From Pseudomonas entomophila (GTDB lineage: Bacteria > Pseudomonadota > Gammaproteobacteria > Pseudomonadales > Pseudomonadaceae), in contig NZ_CP070982.1 in NCBI RefSeq assembly GCF_018417595.1, positions 3,616,001 to 3,680,000 of the forward strand: a stretch of 64,000 nucleotides of DNA, given 5' to 3'. The notes beneath the pieces are model-generated. The model searched no databases, was not told where the DNA came from, and was given only the letters and a program-made list of their open reading frames with translations. This document shows, in pieces, positions 62,146-64,000 of the stretch (position 1 is the stretch's first letter; each line of letters starts with the position of its first letter). Both the position numbers and the translations under genes were made by a program.

Positions 62146-63539
62146 TCATACAAAGCTTCTCCTAGCCACTCACCTCCCATACCACCACCTGTGGCACCGA
62201 TGAATGAACCTGCCCCTACAAGCACTAGACCGCACGCAGCACCCCCTACGCCAGCTGTAACAGCACCTACGGCTCCACAAGAGAAGGTGGCCATCAGGGT
62301 GCCTACCCGTGCACCATGAACGCCACCGGCAAGCCCGCCAGCAAAGCTGCCAGCTTCAGTGAAGCGAACCTTTCTGCATTGCTCGGTTTCCCCTGCACGA
62401 CATACCTCTTGTACTTTAAGGTAGGACGATGTCGCACCTAACCCCACCGCCACATGCCCCCCATACTTCAAATACTTCGACATCTTCGCCACTTCATCCA
62501 AATGCGTCGCATACCCCGGTATCGCCCCCGGCGCACCAGCCTTGGACCAGTGGTGCACCAGGCTTTTCGTGGAGATCCCCAACCCCTTGCGCAGACGTTC
62601 ATGCCGGCCCAGGTCCAGGTACTTGCCAAGAAACGCGCTGTGCAACTGCGCGTTCAACTGTGCATACAACACCTTGCGCTCAGCAAAGAACTGCTGGCTG
62701 TTCAAATGCCGGTGCAAGGCGAACTCCCGCTGGTGCAACCGCTCGATCCCCTTGAGCGTGTCCCCCACCTGCCCTATCCCCCGCGCCAGCATGTCCTTGC
62801 CTACGCCCATGGACAGACTGGCGCCGCTGAGCACCCCGGCGACTTCACCGATGTGCTGCATCATGAAGTCGGCTTCCTCCTCGCTGAGGATCGCCAGCGA
62901 CTCACGTGCGCTGCGCGCCGCGGCCATCAAATCGGCCTCTTCGCGGGTGCAGGCGAAGCTGTTGTCGGGGGCACCGAGCACGAAGAGCTCGCCGGCCTTG
63001 AAGCCTTGGTCGAAGGTGGGGTTGAGCCGGCGCACCAGCGACATGGGCAGGGTGCCCTGCACCGTGGCCAGCTGCTGCAGCACCTGCTCGCCGGCCATGC
63101 TGCGGGGCACGATGTAGAACCCGGGTTGCAGTGCGGAGGGTGCCGTAGAGACGGCGTGGGTGGCAGGCATGGGCCGCTCGACAACGCCACGCGGGACAGC
63201 CCGGGGATCGCTGGGTACCGGCGCCGACGCCCCGCGCGCCAGGCTGGGCATCTCGTCCAGCGGGGCAATCAGGCGATTGCTGCCCAGCGGGCAGCCACAG
63301 CGCACGCGCGCGCCGTCGACGACGGTAGGCACGCCGTCCTGCAGGAAGCGAGGGTCGCCGTCGATGAGTGTGCCCACCTGGCCGCAGCGTGGGCAGGGCG
63401 TGGTCGAGTCGCCTTCGAGCAACCAGCCGCTCCCGTTCACGTTGCCCGCCGCCCGTTTGCCGATGCACGTGGCGCCCGTGGTGGTGCGGTCGCCATCGAG
63501 GCCTTGCGCCTTGCCGAAGATAACGATGCGCAGATTCAT
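62130..63539 (-). CDS. PAAR-domain polymorphic effector 2 (type VI secretion)
   Basis: A 469-residue effector identical to effector 1 over about its first 350 residues (PAAR, LysM-like and helical parts). It then diverges: SSYLKVQEVCRAGETEQCRK, GSFAGGLAGGVHGARVGTLM, GAVGAVTAGVGGAACGLVLVG and GGMGGEWLGEALYEWRSK. The tail is again glycine-rich and hydrophobic, a pore-type toxin of different specificity. Its own family-B immunity gene follows with overlap. The shared head allows tail exchange by homologous recombination. Confidence 0.85.
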   Translation of the reverse strand: MNLRIVIFGKAQGLDGDRTTTGATCIGKRAAGNVNGSGWLLEGDSTTPCPRCGQVGTLIDGDPRFLQDGVPTVVDGARVRCGCPLGSNRLIAPLDEMPSLARGASAPVPSDPRAVPRGVVERPMPATHAVSTAPSALQPGFYIVPRSMAGEQVLQQLATVQGTLPMSLVRRLNPTFDQGFKAGELFVLGAPDNSFACTREEADLMAAARSARESLAILSEEEADFMMQHIGEVAGVLSGASLSMGVGKDMLARGIGQVGDTLKGIERLHQREFALHRHLNSQQFFAERKVLYAQLNAQLHSAFLGKYLDLGRHERLRKGLGISTKSLVHHWSKAGAPGAIPGYATHLDEVAKMSKYLKYGGHVAVGLGATSSYLKVQEVCRAGETEQCRKVRFTEAGSFAGGLAGGVHGARVGTLMATFSCGAVGAVTAGVGGAACGLVLVGAGSFIGATGGGMGGEWLGEALYEWRSK

Positions 63540-63958
63540 CGGCGGGCACCCGATGCGCGGCCCTTGAAGCTATTCCTTGTCATGCGGCGTTTCCTTGTGC
63601 GTGGAAAACGCAGAACGCTAGCAGCTCAGCGGTGGCGCTGGGGGGGGCGGTGGCAAGTAAGGAAACCTCCTACAGTAGACTGGGATGACTCTGACTTACG
63701 CAGCCTTTTCGAGGCGTTCGCCGGAAGCCTTGCAGCGCCTAGGAGATCGAGCGCCGCCCGCGCGGCGCATCGCGGATGAATCCGCTCCTACATCGGTTGC
63801 AACGTGCCGCACCTGTCAGGCCATGGTTGCCTGCCTTGGCGCCAGCCGAAAAATCGCGTCGTACAAACAAGGCGGACAACCATGACCTATCGGGCATAGG
63901 CACGTTGCAACGAATGTAGGAGCGGATTCATCCGCGATGCGCCGCACGGGCGGCGCTC
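62521..63958. repeat. 1.44 kb direct repeat, copy 2
   Basis: Second copy of the effector head, upstream region and REP pair (63745-63792, 63915-63958). The sequence beyond 63958 differs from that beyond 61491. The 460 bases upstream of effector 2 (63540-64000) hold only the REP pair and the presumed promoter. Confidence 0.9.
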
Positions 63959-64000
63959 GGTCCTGAGAGCGCTGCATGACCCTCGCCTGCAACCTGGCAG

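Noticed and set aside
1..64000. CRISPR arrays, tRNA/rRNA genes, insertion sequences and replication origins
   Set aside because: No regularly spaced repeat array, no cloverleaf or rRNA block, and no transposase or integrase was seen. The dispersed short repeats are REP elements.

Overview
The window reads as chromosomal DNA of a fluorescent-type Pseudomonas, most likely the P. putida / P. entomophila branch. This is an inference from high GC, dense short genes, many REP-type repeats (GTAGGAGCGGATTCATCCGC and relatives, often as inverted pairs), and the kinds of families present. No rRNA, tRNA, CRISPR array, transposase or phage gene was seen.

Layout. 0.2-2.7 kb: a complete bufferin-type RiPP operon (bufA-DUF692/MNIO bufB-DUF2063 bufC-DoxX) behind a textbook GTAACC-N16-CGAA ECF sigma promoter, followed by a ParE/ParD-like toxin-antitoxin pair. 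3.6-8.7 kb: a polar amino acid ABC uptake operon with an AstE-like deacylase gene inside it and an RpiR-type regulator. 8.7-17.8 kb: tautomerase, LysR, an SDR lacking its catalytic YxxxK, a MerR-methyltransferase fusion, GNAT, two tiny tandem Cys-rich secreted peptide genes, OsmC-YcaO, lipoprotein, membrane protein and PhyH dioxygenase. 17.8-25 kb: DUF1289, an adenylation-carrier-membrane acyltransferase fusion, a decayed P-loop gene, arsRBC, and a lower-GC insert with a nuclease-like gene. 25-31.5 kb: cupin, UPF0303, glutaminase, a chimeric cytochrome/AraC reading frame, a catecholate siderophore receptor and a lipoprotein. 31.5-36 kb: a divergent LysR/MFS-HDO-ATP-grasp cluster that looks like a small biosynthetic system.

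36-52 kb is the most unusual stretch. It holds a DUF1615 lipoprotein that seems to start at CTG, an isochorismatase-like hydrolase, and a two-gene unit made of a beta-propeller (lectin-like) protein and a CdtB-like DNase with all catalytic residues kept. These lie beside a stand-alone type II thioesterase and MbtH. Beyond them are a dimodular C-A-T-C-A-T NRPS (module 1 code reads as Leu), a LuxR regulator and a TolC-family outer membrane lipoprotein. 52-56.6 kb carries AraC, a ferric-reductase-like membrane protein, DoxX, LysE/Lrp and an NCS1 permease.

56.6-64 kb is a polymorphic-toxin array on the minus strand. Two PAAR effectors share an identical roughly 1.4 kb direct repeat but have different glycine-rich hydrophobic C-termini. 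They are accompanied by five intact family-A membrane immunity proteins, one truncated family-A copy, one intact and one frameshifted family-B copy, and two decayed toxin fragments. REP elements mark the rearrangement boundaries here and elsewhere. Overall the window combines metal defence (bufferin, ars), nutrient uptake, secondary metabolism and two kinds of toxin aimed at host cells and at rival bacteria.
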